Shown one piece after another: positions 1-9,437 of a DNA stretch of 64,000 nucleotides. Position numbers and translations under genes: made by a program. The notes beneath the pieces were generated by a model that worked only from the letters and a program-made list of their open reading frames with translations, was not told the DNA's origin and did not search any database. Numbering within the stretch: position 1 is the first letter of the stretch; every line of letters begins with the position of its first letter. The DNA comes from Proteiniphilum sp. X52 (GTDB lineage: Bacteria; Bacteroidota; Bacteroidia; Bacteroidales; Dysgonomonadaceae): the NCBI RefSeq assembly GCF_003712195.1, contig NZ_RDSD01000001.1, positions 248,001 through 312,000 of the forward strand. Reading direction: 5' to 3'.

Positions 1-2
1 TT

Positions 3-1004
3 GCATTAAAAGGATACGAAAACAACCCGACAAAATTTGTAGAGGGAATAGACCGTATCGGTTTGCGAAAACGGCTCACATGGGATGTGCCGCTTAACGG
101 GATCGAAGGCACTTCATCCATCCGTTTCCCTGATGACAAAACCAATTACTGGTCGAAAACCACCCTTCCCTGGATGTCGTTCGGATATGAAACCCAGGTG
201 CCGCCCATCTATATGCTGATGTTCTATAACGGCATCGCTAACGGCGGAACAATGATAAAACCCTTTATCGCCAAGCAGTTTTTCGAAAAGGGAAAAATGG
301 TGAAGAACGTGGAAGCCGAGGTCGTAAATCCCAAAATGTGCAAGGAAACCACGCTGGAGCAGATCCATCAGATGTTGTTGAAAGTGGTGGAAGAGGGTAC
401 GGCCAAAGTGGTGGGTTCCGACTATTTCACCATAGCCGGTAAGACCGGTACGGCACAGATCGCTTCCGGAGGAGGTTACGGAGGCTATTACGTTTCGTTC
501 TGCGGTTATTTCCCGGCAGAAGAACCGATGTACACCATTTTTGTAGGGCTGAGAAAACCAAGAGGCGTGCCCTCGGGGGGAGGAATGGCAGGTATGGTCT
601 TTAAGAATATAGCCGAGCAGACCTATTTAAGGAAAGTGCGGTTGGATGTGGAGGCTTGCAGGATAGACTCCACACTGCAAAAACAACCTTTGCTGAAAAA
701 CGGTAACTGGGATCGTAACAGATCGCTGTTGAACGCATTGAATTTGCCGGCTGAAGGTCCGGCAGAAGCTGCCGATTGGGTGAAGATGAAATATGACAGC
801 ACCACTTACCGGTCGGAACCAATCGCATTGCACAGTGCTCTGATCCCCGATGTGAGGGGGATGGGTGCCCGCGATGCGATCTATCTGCTGGAGAAGTCGG
901 GGTTGAGGGTAAACCTGATCGGAGCGGGAAAGGTGGTGTCCCAATCGCTTTCGCCCGGCCAGAAATTGGTGAAAGGCACCACCGTCACCATTACGATGAG
1001 ATAG
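3..1004 (+). CDS. ftsI: Penicillin-binding protein FtsI/SpoVD type, C-terminal part (truncated by window edge)
   Basis: Septal peptidoglycan transpeptidase that cross-links stem peptides at the division site. Only the last ~333 codons are present; the frame is open to the window edge, so the TTG near position 63 is not the true start. The transpeptidase KTG triad lies at nt 441-449 (context AGKTGTAQ). The active-site SxxK and SxN motifs lie upstream of the window. After the transpeptidase domain comes one PASTA-like module (about nt 840-1000, IPDVRGMGARDAIYLLEKSG), typical of the Bacteroidota dcw PBP. It is the first gene here of the mur/fts cluster and is followed by murE after 122 nt. Identity as the division PBP rests on this context and the KTG/PASTA layout. 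Confidence 0.93.
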   Translation, partial: ALKGYENNPTKFVEGIDRIGLRKRLTWDVPLNGIEGTSSIRFPDDKTNYWSKTTLPWMSFGYETQVPPIYMLMFYNGIANGGTMIKPFIAKQFFEKGKMVKNVEAEVVNPKMCKETTLEQIHQMLLKVVEEGTAKVVGSDYFTIAGKTGTAQIASGGGYGGYYVSFCGYFPAEEPMYTIFVGLRKPRGVPSGGGMAGMVFKNIAEQTYLRKVRLDVEACRIDSTLQKQPLLKNGNWDRNRSLLNALNLPAEGPAEAADWVKMKYDSTTYRSEPIALHSALIPDVRGMGARDAIYLLEKSGLRVNLIGAGKVVSQSLSPGQKLVKGTTVTITMR

Positions 1005-1053
1005 ATTCAATGTGCCAATCCCGACAAGTGGGATAAGTAGTGACTCATGAAAA

Positions 1054-1088
1054 AGAAGTCAGAAGTTAAGAAGTAAAGAAGTTGAGAA
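1054..1088 (+). repeat. Imperfect AGAAGT tandem repeat between ftsI and murE
   Basis: Four AGAAGT hexamers start at 1054, 1061, 1069 and 1077, followed by a partial copy, so the period drifts from 7 to 8 nt. The spacer then turns into an AT-rich stretch ahead of the murE ATG. It resembles the purine-rich repeats after murE and murG. Confidence 0.6.
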
Positions 1089-1126
1089 TTCATTTTTAAT
1101 TTTTCACTTTTAATTTACTAAAGGGT

Positions 1127-2581
1127 ATGAACTTAAAGAAATTGATCGAGGCTTGTGACGTTGTTGCCCTGCGTGGCAAGGGCGAGGTGGAGGTGATCTC
1201 CATCACCTCCGATTCGCGCAAGGTGACTCCGGGTTCCCTTTTTATTGCGGTGGAAGGGATCTTTACCGACGGCCATGCTTATATCGGTAAAGCGATAGAA
1301 CAGGGAGCCGTGGCGGTGGTCTACGACAAGCCAATGATCGAGGAGTATTTTTCCCGTATTACCTATGTGCAGGTCAAACAGAGTGCGACAGCTCTTGCAC
1401 AGGTAGCTTCTGCATGGTACGGACACCCGTCGTCATTGCTGAAACTGGTCGGTGTTACCGGCACAAATGGGAAGACGACTATCGCCACATTGTTGTACGA
1501 TACGTTTCGCCATCTGGGTTATCCTTCCGGATTGCTGTCCACGGTAGCCAATTATGTGAATGGTGAACGGTATCCCACCACGCATACCACACTCGATCCG
1601 ATCACTCTCAACGATTATCTTCGCAAAATGGTGGACGCGGGATGCGAATATGCTTTTATGGAGGTGAGTTCCCACGCCATTCACCAGAAACGTGTGCATG
1701 GTCTCCGGTTTGCAGGAGGTGTTTTTACGAACCTTACCCAGGATCATCTCGATTATCACAAAAATATGCTGGAATACCGTAACGTGAAGAAGGCCTTTTT
1801 TGACGATCTTCCGGCTGATGCCTTTGCATTGACCAATATCGATGACAAGAACGGCACGGTGATGTCGCAGAATACGAAAGCTACCCGCTATACCTATTCG
1901 GTGACAGGAATGGCCGATTTCAAAGCCCGCATCTTCGAGAAGCATTTTGATGGAACAGACATAGAGATAAACGGAAAAGAGTTGACCGTCCAATTCGTGG
2001 GAACTTTTAATGTGTATAACCTGCTGGCAGTATACGGAGCGGGTATCCTGCTCGGAGTCGATGAAGAGGAGTTACTCCGGACGCTCTCGCTGTTAAAACC
2101 GGTAGCAGGGAGATTCCAGACACTCCGTTCGCCCCGGGACTATACTGTTATCGTGGACTATGCGCATACACCTGATGCGCTGAGCAATGTGCTGAACGCT
2201 ATCAATGGTGTGCTTAACAAGAAGGGCCGGATTATCACCGTAGTGGGGTGCGGAGGGAATCGCGACAGAACCAAACGGCCTATTATGGCACGTGAAGCGG
2301 TGCGGCTCAGTGATAAAGCAGTCTTTACCTCTGACAATCCCCGGTTTGAAGAACCGGCAGAGATCCTTCAGGATATGCTGAACGGGCTTACTGAAGAGCA
2401 GAAAAGTAATACGTTTACCATTGCCGACCGCAGGGAAGCAATTAAAACGGCCTGTGCCCTGGCACAACCCGGTGATGTAATTCTCATCGCCGGAAAAGGT
2501 CATGAAGATTATCAGGAAATAAAGGGAGTGAAACATCACTTCGATGATAAGGAAGAAGTGGAGAGAATATTTGGGGAATGA
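1127..2581 (+). CDS. murE: UDP-MurNAc-tripeptide synthetase MurE (meso-DAP type)
   Basis: Cytoplasmic Mur ligase adding the third residue to UDP-MurNAc-L-Ala-D-Glu using ATP. The 484 aa match the family length. The N-terminal uridine-binding domain is followed by the ATP loop TGTNGKTT at residues 111-118, the central domain with [12 protein letters not shown], and the C-terminal domain with SDNPRFEEP. The DNPR motif is the known signature for meso-diaminopimelate rather than lysine, so a DAP-type wall is predicted. ATG start; A-rich leader with no Shine-Dalgarno, as usual in this phylum. The TGA stop lies inside the first unit of a 7-bp tandem repeat. Confidence 0.97.
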   Translation: MNLKKLIEACDVVALRGKGEVEVISITSDSRKVTPGSLFIAVEGIFTDGHAYIGKAIEQGAVAVVYDKPMIEEYFSRITYVQVKQSATALAQVASAWYGHPSSLLKLVGVTGTNGKTTIATLLYDTFRHLGYPSGLLSTVANYVNGERYPTTHTTLDPITLNDYLRKMVDAGCEYAFMEVSSHAIHQKRVHGLRFAGGVFTNLTQDHLDYHKNMLEYRNVKKAFFDDLPADAFALTNIDDKNGTVMSQNTKATRYTYSVTGMADFKARIFEKHFDGTDIEINGKELTVQFVGTFNVYNLLAVYGAGILLGVDEEELLRTLSLLKPVAGRFQTLRSPRDYTVIVDYAHTPDALSNVLNAINGVLNKKGRIITVVGCGGNRDRTKRPIMAREAVRLSDKAVFTSDNPRFEEPAEILQDMLNGLTEEQKSNTFTIADRREAIKTACALAQPGDVILIAGKGHEDYQEIKGVKHHFDDKEEVERIFGE

Positions 2582-2631
2582 AGAATGAAGAATGAAGAAT
2601 GAAGAGTGAAGAATGAAGAGTGAAGAGTGAA
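2576..2631 (+). repeat. 7-bp tandem repeat GAATGAA/GAGTGAA, 8 units, starting inside murE stop
   Basis: Eight heptamers (GAATGAA x4, GAGTGAA, GAATGAA, GAGTGAA x2) run from the last sense codon of murE; the TGA stop is inside unit 1. The same heptamer, in the same orientation to the upstream gene, follows pheT at 56164-56252. Confidence 0.9.
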
Positions 2632-2668
2632 ACAGTTTCTTAGTTATAGCTTCAATTAATACATCGGC

Positions 2669-2686
2669 AAATCATCAAATCAACAA
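2669..2686 (+). repeat. AAATCATC-AAATCAAC octamer leader directly before mraY ATG
   Basis: Two AAATCAnC octamers end at the mraY start codon. The same octamer is reiterated directly before ftsW (5375-5398). No Shine-Dalgarno is present in either place, so an A-rich unstructured initiation leader is a reasonable reading. Confidence 0.55.
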
Positions 2687-3946
2687 ATGTTATACTATCT
2701 ATTTGAATATTTAGACCAACTCGATTTTCCCGGCGCGGGCATGTTCCAGTTCGTGATGTTCCGTTCTGCCATGGCAGCTATTTTCTCCCTGCTGATCGGG
2801 ATCTTTGCAGGGAAAAGGATTATCAGTGCGCTACAACGCAGACAGATAGGGGAGGTTATCCGGAATTTAGACCTGGAGGGACAATACAGTAAGCGGGGGA
2901 CACCCACTATGGGAGGTGTTATTGTGATCCTTTCCATTTTGGTTTCCACGCTGCTCTTCGGGAAATTGGAGAATATCTATGTTATCCTGATGCTTGTCAG
3001 CACCGTTTGGTTGGGCGCGTTGGGATTTGCCGATGATTATATCAAGGTGTTCAAAAAGGATAAAGAGGGGTTAAAAGGGAAATTCAAGATCGTGGCACAG
3101 GTTGGATTGGGGCTTATCGTCGGCCTGACTATCTATTTCAGTCCTGAAATGGTTGTCCGGGAGAATACCGAGATCCGGGTGAATAATGTGATAGAGGAAG
3201 TCACTTATCAGAATGAAGATGTGAAGACCACCAGCACCACTATCCCCTTTGTAAAGAATAACAACTTTGATTACAAATGGCTTGTCAACTGGATGGGCGA
3301 CTTTGCCGATACCGCGGTATGGATCATTTTTATTCTGGTGGTGATTCTCATAGTGACAGCGGTCTCCAACAGTGCCAACCTGACGGATGGACTGGACGGA
3401 CTGGCCTCCGGCTCTTCGGCTATTATCGGGGTGGCATTGGGCATCCTTGCGTATGTCTCGGGACGTGTCGACTTTGCCTCTTACCTGAATATAATGTATA
3501 TACCGGGTGGTGACGAGCTGATGGTGTTTGCCTCTGCCTTTGTCGGCGCTTGCGTCGGTTTTCTGTGGTATAACGCTTATCCGGCCCAGGTATTCATGGG
3601 CGATACCGGTAGTCTGACGATGGGAGGTATTATCGGTGTTTTTGCCGTGTTGATCCACAAGGAGCTGCTGTTGCCCATTCTATGTGGGGTATTCTTTGTG
3701 GAGGCGTTGTCGGTGATCGCGCAAGTATTCTATTTTAAATTTACGAAGAGGAAATATGGTGTGGGTAAGCGCATCTTTAAGATGACGCCCCTGCATCATC
3801 ATTACCAGAAAACGGGTGATGGAAGTATCGATGCGCTTATTCAGAAGCCATTTGCTCCATTGGCCGAGCCGAAGATCGTGAGCCGCTTCTGGTTAGTAGG
3901 GATGATCCTGGCCGTATTGGCGCTGGCGACACTCAAGATGCGGTAA
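2687..3946 (+). CDS. mraY: Phospho-MurNAc-pentapeptide translocase MraY
   Basis: Integral membrane enzyme transferring phospho-MurNAc-pentapeptide to undecaprenyl phosphate to make lipid I. The 419 residues contain about ten hydrophobic segments and the family motifs: GFADDYIKV (aspartate pair), [10 protein letters not shown] and the histidine motif HHHYQ. An acidic periplasmic-type insertion at about residues 155-190 (around [16 protein letters not shown]) makes it longer than enterobacterial MraY (~360 aa); such an insertion is common in Bacteroidota. It lies between murE and murD on the same strand, and ATG follows a repetitive A/C-rich leader. Confidence 0.97.
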   Translation: MLYYLFEYLDQLDFPGAGMFQFVMFRSAMAAIFSLLIGIFAGKRIISALQRRQIGEVIRNLDLEGQYSKRGTPTMGGVIVILSILVSTLLFGKLENIYVILMLVSTVWLGALGFADDYIKVFKKDKEGLKGKFKIVAQVGLGLIVGLTIYFSPEMVVRENTEIRVNNVIEEVTYQNEDVKTTSTTIPFVKNNNFDYKWLVNWMGDFADTAVWIIFILVVILIVTAVSNSANLTDGLDGLASGSSAIIGVALGILAYVSGRVDFASYLNIMYIPGGDELMVFASAFVGACVGFLWYNAYPAQVFMGDTGSLTMGGIIGVFAVLIHKELLLPILCGVFFVEALSVIAQVFYFKFTKRKYGVGKRIFKMTPLHHHYQKTGDGSIDALIQKPFAPLAEPKIVSRFWLVGMILAVLALATLKMR

Positions 3947-4032
3947 TGATAGTGAGCGGAAAAAGAGAGGCGGGGATTGAGTACACCCGTAAGGCGTGTT
4001 GAACCGACCGGCTTGTTCAATTAAATAAAGCA

Positions 4033-5376
4033 ATGATGGATAAAAAAAGAATAGTGATCCTTGGTGGCGGCGAAAGCGGTGTGGGTTCTGCCATACTGGC
4101 CCACAAGCAAGGCTTCAGGGTGTTCCTTTCCGACAGTAATATGCTGAGCGACGCACATCGTGAAACGCTGGAAACCTACCGGATCGATTTTGAGGAGAAA
4201 GGACATACCGACGAATCTATATTGACGGCCGATGAAATTGTGAAAAGTCCCGGTATCCCCGACACTGCTCCCATCATGCGGAAGATATTGGCGAAAGGTA
4301 TTCCTGTGATCTCCGAGATTGAGTTTGCCGGAAGATACACGAATGCGAAGATGATCTGCATCACCGGAAGTAACGGTAAAACCACCACAACCAGCCTGAT
4401 CTACCATATCCTCCGCTCGGCAGGATTGAATGTGGGACTCGGCGGTAATATCGGAAAGAGTTTTGCCCGCCAGGTGGCAGAAGAGTCTTATGACTATTAC
4501 GTGTTGGAGTTGAGTAGTTTTCAATTGGAAGGGGTGTATGATTTTAAGGCTGATATCGCAGTGCTGCTGAATATTACCCCCGATCATCTGGATCGTTACG
4601 ATCATAACCTGCAAAATTACGTGGACGCCAAAATGAGGATTATCCGGAATCAGAAAACCGACGATGCCTTCATTTACTGGGTCGATGATCCTTTAGTGAC
4701 GAAAGAGATTGAGAAGTTGAAGCCAGCGGCCGCCACATATCCCTTTGGAGAGAAAAAAACCGGTCAAATGGCAGCATATACCGAAAACGGGAAACTCTAC
4801 ATTCAAAAGAAAGAAGATATATTCGATATGGAACTGGAATTGCTTGCTTTGGAAGGGATGCATAACGTCTATAACTCGATGGCATCAGGAATTGTCGCTA
4901 AACTGATGGATGTCAGCGATGAACAGTTGCGTACATCCCTGTCCGATTTCAAAGGAGTCCCGCACCGGCTCGAGAAAGTGGCTACGGTGCGTGGCGTGCA
5001 GTATATTAACGACTCCAAAGCGACCAATGTGAATGCATGCTGGTATGCCTTGCAAAGTATGCGTGCGAAAACCGTATTGATCCTTGGAGGAACCGACAAA
5101 GGGAACGATTATGCCGAAATTGAAGAGTTGGTACGTGAAAAGGTAAGGGCACTGGTCTTTCTGGGAAAAGACAATAGTAAACTGCACGCATTCTTCGACG
5201 GTAAAGTGGATGAGATACGCGATGCGGCTTCGATGACCGGGGCGGTGGAGGCAGCCTATCAACTGGCGCGGAAAGGCGACACGGTATTACTCTCGCCCTG
5301 TTGTGCCAGCTTCGATCTGTTCAAAAACTACGAAGACCGCGGCGACCAGTTCAAGGAGTGCGTCAGACGGCTTTAA
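4033..5376 (+). CDS. murD: UDP-MurNAc-L-Ala:D-Glu ligase MurD
   Basis: Cytoplasmic ATP-dependent ligase adding D-glutamate to UDP-MurNAc-L-alanine. The 447 aa fit the family. Visible are the N-terminal Rossmann-like glycine motif (LGGGESGVGSA), the ATP loop TGSNGKTTTT, the LELSSFQLE segment, NITPDHLDRY in the central domain and NDSKATN at the start of the C-terminal domain. Two adjacent ATG codons (4033 and 4036) are possible starts. It is 86 nt after mraY and 23 nt before ftsW. Confidence 0.97.
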   Translation: MMDKKRIVILGGGESGVGSAILAHKQGFRVFLSDSNMLSDAHRETLETYRIDFEEKGHTDESILTADEIVKSPGIPDTAPIMRKILAKGIPVISEIEFAGRYTNAKMICITGSNGKTTTTSLIYHILRSAGLNVGLGGNIGKSFARQVAEESYDYYVLELSSFQLEGVYDFKADIAVLLNITPDHLDRYDHNLQNYVDAKMRIIRNQKTDDAFIYWVDDPLVTKEIEKLKPAAATYPFGEKKTGQMAAYTENGKLYIQKKEDIFDMELELLALEGMHNVYNSMASGIVAKLMDVSDEQLRTSLSDFKGVPHRLEKVATVRGVQYINDSKATNVNACWYALQSMRAKTVLILGGTDKGNDYAEIEELVREKVRALVFLGKDNSKLHAFFDGKVDEIRDAASMTGAVEAAYQLARKGDTVLLSPCCASFDLFKNYEDRGDQFKECVRRL

Positions 5377-5398
5377 TCAACAAATCAACAAATCAAAT
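5375..5398 (+). repeat. AATCAACA octamer repeat filling the murD-ftsW spacer
   Basis: Three units (AATCAACA, AATCAACA, AATCAAAT) begin inside the TAA stop of murD and end two bases before the ftsW ATG, so the whole spacer is repeat. The unit matches the leader of mraY. Confidence 0.6.
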
Positions 5399-5399
5399 T

Positions 5400-6767
5400 A
5401 TGCTTGACGACAGTAATCAAATGGCTGATTCCGATCAGTTTTATGATGGGGCGGCAGAAACGGAGTCTTCGTTAGGTGAGTTCGGACGTAAGATATTCAA
5501 AGGTGATAAAGTGATCTGGCTGGTCTTTATCATTCTGTGTGTTATTTCACTGGTGGAGATATTCAGTGCTACCAGCACCATCGTCTATCGTCAACAAAAT
5601 ATGTGGGGGCCGATACTCCGTCACGCCATGTTCCTGATTGGCGGGGTGGGAGTGATCCTGCTTATTCACAATATCCCCTACCGCTACTTCTCATCGTTGA
5701 TATTCGTACTGATGGGAGCCATTGTGTTGCTGATCCTGACACCGTTCATAGGTACCAGCGTCAATGGGGCCGACCGGTGGATATCTTTTATGGGTTTCAC
5801 TATCCAGCCTTCGGAAATAGCCAAGATCTCACTCATGGGGACCATCGCCTTTCTTCTCAGCAGACAGAACGGGGAGAACGACGGCCTTCTCTTCCGATGG
5901 ATGATCGGCTTGATGGTGGTTGTCTGTGGGATCATCGCCATGGATAACCTCTCGACAGCTGTGTTGCTGTTCGGGATCTGTTATCTGCTGATGTTCATCG
6001 GCAACGTGAAATTCCTGCGGTTGTTGAAAGTCGCAGGGGTGGGGATAGGAGCAGTACTCCTGTTTATTCTGCTGTTGAATGTGATCCCGGAAAACTGGAC
6101 CGACTCCGGACCCCTCAACCGCATGGGTACATGGAAAAACCGCATCGCGAATTTCAGCACGCATAAAGAGTTATCGGAAGAGGAGTACTTTACCATTACC
6201 GACGAAAATTATCAGGTGGCACATGCCAAGATAGCCATTGCCAACGGCAGTGTATTGGGAGTCTTTCCCGGCAACAGCACCGAACGCGATTTTCTGCCAC
6301 AAGCCTATTCCGACTTTATCTATGCTATTATCATTGAAGAGATGGGGCTCCTGGGAGGGGTTTTTGTCCTGCTGCTCTATGTGATTATTCTGATTCGCGC
6401 GGGAATGATCGCGCGGAAGACTGAGAAACTCTTTCCCAAGTACCTTGTCCTGGGGTCGGCGTTGATGCTCTCCATCCAGGCTTTTGTCAATATGGCGGTG
6501 GCAGTCAACCTGATCCCGGTCACCGGACAGCCATTGCCATTGGTAAGTCGCGGTGGGACTTCCACGCTGATCACCTGTGCCTATTTCGGGTTGATCCTGA
6601 GTGCCGACCGGTTCGGCATCGGCAAGAAGAAAGAGGAGAAAACTCTTGAGACAAAAGCCGACCAGGATGAGGAGAGTGATGACGATCTTCCCAATCCCGC
6701 CAATGAAATAAAAGAGTCGGTCGACAAATTGGAAGATAAGGTTGAATTTGAAATTATTCAGGTATGA
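5400..6767 (+). CDS. ftsW: Lipid II polymerase / divisome protein FtsW
   Basis: SEDS-family membrane glycosyltransferase that polymerises lipid II together with FtsI at the septum. About ten hydrophobic segments are visible, with the family signatures NGADRWISF, QPSEIAKIS and LPLVSRGGTS near the C-terminus, followed by an acidic, lysine-rich cytoplasmic tail. I use ATG 5400 (455 aa) rather than an upstream in-frame start inside murD, because the extra 33 residues are basic and not FtsW-like. The stop overlaps the murG start by 4 nt (ATGA), indicating translational coupling. Confidence 0.95.
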   Translation: MLDDSNQMADSDQFYDGAAETESSLGEFGRKIFKGDKVIWLVFIILCVISLVEIFSATSTIVYRQQNMWGPILRHAMFLIGGVGVILLIHNIPYRYFSSLIFVLMGAIVLLILTPFIGTSVNGADRWISFMGFTIQPSEIAKISLMGTIAFLLSRQNGENDGLLFRWMIGLMVVVCGIIAMDNLSTAVLLFGICYLLMFIGNVKFLRLLKVAGVGIGAVLLFILLLNVIPENWTDSGPLNRMGTWKNRIANFSTHKELSEEEYFTITDENYQVAHAKIAIANGSVLGVFPGNSTERDFLPQAYSDFIYAIIIEEMGLLGGVFVLLLYVIILIRAGMIARKTEKLFPKYLVLGSALMLSIQAFVNMAVAVNLIPVTGQPLPLVSRGGTSTLITCAYFGLILSADRFGIGKKKEEKTLETKADQDEESDDDLPNPANEIKESVDKLEDKVEFEIIQV

Positions 6768-7882
6768 AGCGAGTAATTATCAGCGGCGGTGGCACAGGCG
6801 GACATGTTTTTCCGGCAATAAGCATCGCCAATGCCGTGAAGGAGCGATGGCCCGACAGTGAGATACTTTTCGTGGGAGCGGAAGACAGGATGGAGATGGA
6901 GCGGGTGCCGGCAGCCGGGTATAAAATCGTTGGCCTGCCGGTGGCCGGATTCGACCGGAAGAATCTTCTCAGGAACGTCTCTGTGATGGTAAAACTCTTC
7001 AAAAGCATGCGGAAGGCGCGTAAGATCATTAATGACTTCAGACCCGATATCGTCGTGGGCGTGGGAGGATATGCCAGTGGTCCCACATTGAAGGCGGCAT
7101 CGGTGAAAGGTGTGCCGACCCTTCTGCAGGAACAGAACTCTTACGCAGGGGTAACCAATAAGATGCTGGCACGCAAGGCGGACACTATTTGTGTGGCCTA
7201 TGAAGGGATGGAACAATTTTTCCCGAAAGAGAAGATCGTCCTCACCGGTAATCCCTGTCGCCAGGATCTGGTCATATCGGAGGAGAATCGGAGGCGGGGA
7301 CACGTTCATTTTCAGTTGGATCCCGCCAAGAGGACTATGCTGATGTTGGGAGGGAGCCTTGGTGCCCGTACCCTCAATCAAAGTATCACACGCGCGTTTC
7401 CAAAACTGGCTGAAGCTGATGATCTACAGGTGATCTGGCAATGCGGAAAATATTATTATAAGGAGATGCGGCAACTGCAAGCCGAAGGTAAGATACCGTC
7501 AAACGTGCATCTGTTTGATTTCGTCTCGCGGATGGATTACGCTTATTCTGTGGCTGACCTGATAATATCCCGTGCCGGTGCCGGCTCTATCTCTGAATTC
7601 AGCCTGTTGGGAAAGGCGGTCATTCTGGTGCCTTCCCCCAATGTGGCCGAAGACCATCAGACAAAGAATGCCCGGGCGCTGGTGGACAAGGGCGCGGCTA
7701 TTATGATTCCGGATGATGAGGCTTCCGGTGTCCTGTTCGACAAGGCGATGGCACTGGTAAGAAATGATGAAGATTTGAAAAGGCTGGGCGATAATATCGC
7801 GAAACTGGCACAACCCGATTCAGCAAAACAGATCGTCGACGAAATAGAAAAGATCGTTTTCCCGAAAAGGGGAGGGGATTGA
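6764..7882 (+). CDS. murG: UDP-GlcNAc:lipid I GlcNAc transferase MurG
   Basis: Membrane-associated GT28 glycosyltransferase converting lipid I to lipid II. The 372 aa begin with the glycine-rich donor/acceptor loop SGGGTGGHVFPA and include GVGGYASGP, QEQNSYAGVTNK, a second glycine loop LGGSLGARTLN and the UDP-GlcNAc-binding segment ISRAGAGSISEF. Start is coupled to ftsW by a 4-nt overlap. Its TGA stop lies in the first unit of a 10-bp periodic repeat. Confidence 0.97.
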   Translation: MKRVIISGGGTGGHVFPAISIANAVKERWPDSEILFVGAEDRMEMERVPAAGYKIVGLPVAGFDRKNLLRNVSVMVKLFKSMRKARKIINDFRPDIVVGVGGYASGPTLKAASVKGVPTLLQEQNSYAGVTNKMLARKADTICVAYEGMEQFFPKEKIVLTGNPCRQDLVISEENRRRGHVHFQLDPAKRTMLMLGGSLGARTLNQSITRAFPKLAEADDLQVIWQCGKYYYKEMRQLQAEGKIPSNVHLFDFVSRMDYAYSVADLIISRAGAGSISEFSLLGKAVILVPSPNVAEDHQTKNARALVDKGAAIMIPDDEASGVLFDKAMALVRNDEDLKRLGDNIAKLAQPDSAKQIVDEIEKIVFPKRGGD

Positions 7883-7926
7883 GAGAGATTGATTTAGATT
7901 GAATGAGATTGAGAATGATTGATTCA
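7877..7926 (+). repeat. GATTGA repeat with exact 10-bp period, 5 units, starting in murG stop
   Basis: GATTGA occurs at 7877, 7887, 7897, 7907 and 7917, each followed by a variable tetranucleotide. The first copy contains the murG TGA stop. Confidence 0.85.
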
Positions 7927-7935
7927 ACATATTGA

Positions 7936-7983
7936 CACATTATTCACATTGGCACATTAGCACATTAGCACATTATTCACATT
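7936..7983 (+). repeat. CACATT repeat, 6 copies, upstream of murC
   Basis: CACATT begins at 7936, 7945, 7953, 7961, 7969 and 7978, a period of 8-9 nt, with TATT/GG/AG linkers. It fills the second half of the murG-murC spacer and ends six bases before the murC ATG. Confidence 0.8.
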
Positions 7984-7989
7984 GGATAG

Positions 7990-9372
7990 ATGAACTATGA
8001 ATCGATATATTTTATAGGTATTGGCGGCATCGGCATGAGCAACCTGGCCCGCTATTTTCTTTCGAAAGGGAAAAAGGTGGGAGGTTATGACCGTAGCGAA
8101 TCGTTGCTTACCCGCTCGTTGCGGGAAGAGGGCGCATTTATCCATTATGAGGATGATATTCATGCTATTCCGGCGCCATTTTTCAATAACGAGAAAACGT
8201 TGGTAGTCTATACACCTGCCGTCCCCGCGTCACATGGTGAACTTCGCTATTTCCGCGGGAACGGATATGTGGTGATGAAAAGGGCGCAGTTGCTCGGCGA
8301 GATCACCGCCAGCAGCGATGCTGTCTGTGTGGCGGGAACCCATGGAAAGACTACCGTGTCGAGCATGATCGCCCACCTGTTACGGCAGTCTCAAGTGGAT
8401 TGCAATGCCTTTCTGGGAGGTATTCTGAAAAATTATAATAGTAATCTGCTGCTCTCTCGCGCGAGTCACATTACGGTTGTGGAGGCTGATGAATACGACC
8501 GTTCCTTCCACTGGCTGAAGCCGTGGATCGCGGTCGTCACTTCGGCTGATCCCGATCATCTCGACATTTATGGTACGGAAGAGGCGTATAGGGAGAGCTT
8601 TGAGAAATTCACCTCACTGATCCGGCCCAACGGGCACCTGATCATCAAGAAGGGGATACCGATGACCCCACATGCCGGAGAGACGGTGAAGATATGGAGC
8701 TATGGAGAGTCAGACGGTGATTTTCACGCGGAGAATATCCGTATAGGAAATGGGGAAATTCTGTTCGACTTGGTGACACCTTCGGAGGTTATCAGGGATA
8801 TTTCACCGGGTGTTCCCGTGAAGATCAATATTGAGAATGGCGTGGCTGCCGCGGCTGCGGCGCTGCTGAGCGGTGTCACACCTGGCGAGATCCGGGAAGC
8901 CATGCATACCTTCCAGGGAGCCGCCAGACGGTTCGATTTTCGTATCAAGACCGACCGGATAGTTTTTATCGACGATTATGCCCATCACCCGCGGGAACTC
9001 TCGGCAGCCATCGAGTCGATCAAAGCGCTCTACACAGGTAAGAAGATAACAGCTGTTTTCCAACCCCATCTCTATTCACGAACCCGTGATTTCGCGCAGG
9101 AATTCGCGGAGAGTTTGTCGCTTTTGGATGATGTGCTACTGCTGGATATTTATCCGGCCAGGGAAGAACCCATTGAGGGAGTCTCCTCACAACTCATTTT
9201 CGACAAGATGACATCGGCGCGGAAATTGCTTTGCACAAAACAGGAATTGACCGGTCTGCTCCGGAACAAGGATGTGGAAGTATTGGTGACGTTCGGAGCG
9301 GGAGACATCGACCAGCTTCTTCCCCAAATAGAGCAGGTGTTGAAAGAGAAATATCTGTCGGGAAGTAAATGA
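7990..9372 (+). CDS. murC: UDP-MurNAc:L-Ala ligase MurC
   Basis: Cytoplasmic Mur ligase for the first peptide residue. The 460 aa show the N-terminal motif IGIGGIGMSNLA, the ATP loop AGTHGKTTVSSM, the EADEYDRSF segment in the central domain and DDYAHHPRE plus FQPHLYSRT in the C-terminal domain. It follows murG after a repeat-filled spacer of 107 nt and is separated from ftsQ by 65 nt. The murB and ddl genes that sit here in enterobacteria are absent, the usual Bacteroidota arrangement. Confidence 0.97.
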   Translation: MNYESIYFIGIGGIGMSNLARYFLSKGKKVGGYDRSESLLTRSLREEGAFIHYEDDIHAIPAPFFNNEKTLVVYTPAVPASHGELRYFRGNGYVVMKRAQLLGEITASSDAVCVAGTHGKTTVSSMIAHLLRQSQVDCNAFLGGILKNYNSNLLLSRASHITVVEADEYDRSFHWLKPWIAVVTSADPDHLDIYGTEEAYRESFEKFTSLIRPNGHLIIKKGIPMTPHAGETVKIWSYGESDGDFHAENIRIGNGEILFDLVTPSEVIRDISPGVPVKINIENGVAAAAAALLSGVTPGEIREAMHTFQGAARRFDFRIKTDRIVFIDDYAHHPRELSAAIESIKALYTGKKITAVFQPHLYSRTRDFAQEFAESLSLLDDVLLLDIYPAREEPIEGVSSQLIFDKMTSARKLLCTKQELTGLLRNKDVEVLVTFGAGDIDQLLPQIEQVLKEKYLSGSK

Positions 9373-9406
9373 TTTTGAAGAGTTCATGTGATTAAATAAC
9401 AAATTG

Positions 9407-9414
9407 TATCTTTG
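9407..9414 (+). promoter_or_regulatory. Candidate -7 element TATCTTTG upstream of ftsQ
   Basis: Exact match to the Bacteroidota TAnnTTTG consensus, 23 nt before the ftsQ GTG. No clear TTG stands at the expected ~20-nt spacing, so it is a partial match. The same 8-mer forms the meaB promoter at 40811. Confidence 0.4.
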
Positions 9415-9437
9415 CAGGTGATAAATATTTTTATCAG

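Noticed and set aside
2576-2631. CRISPR array
   Set aside because: The repeats here and at 56164 are contiguous 7-bp units without spacers, and there are no cas genes.
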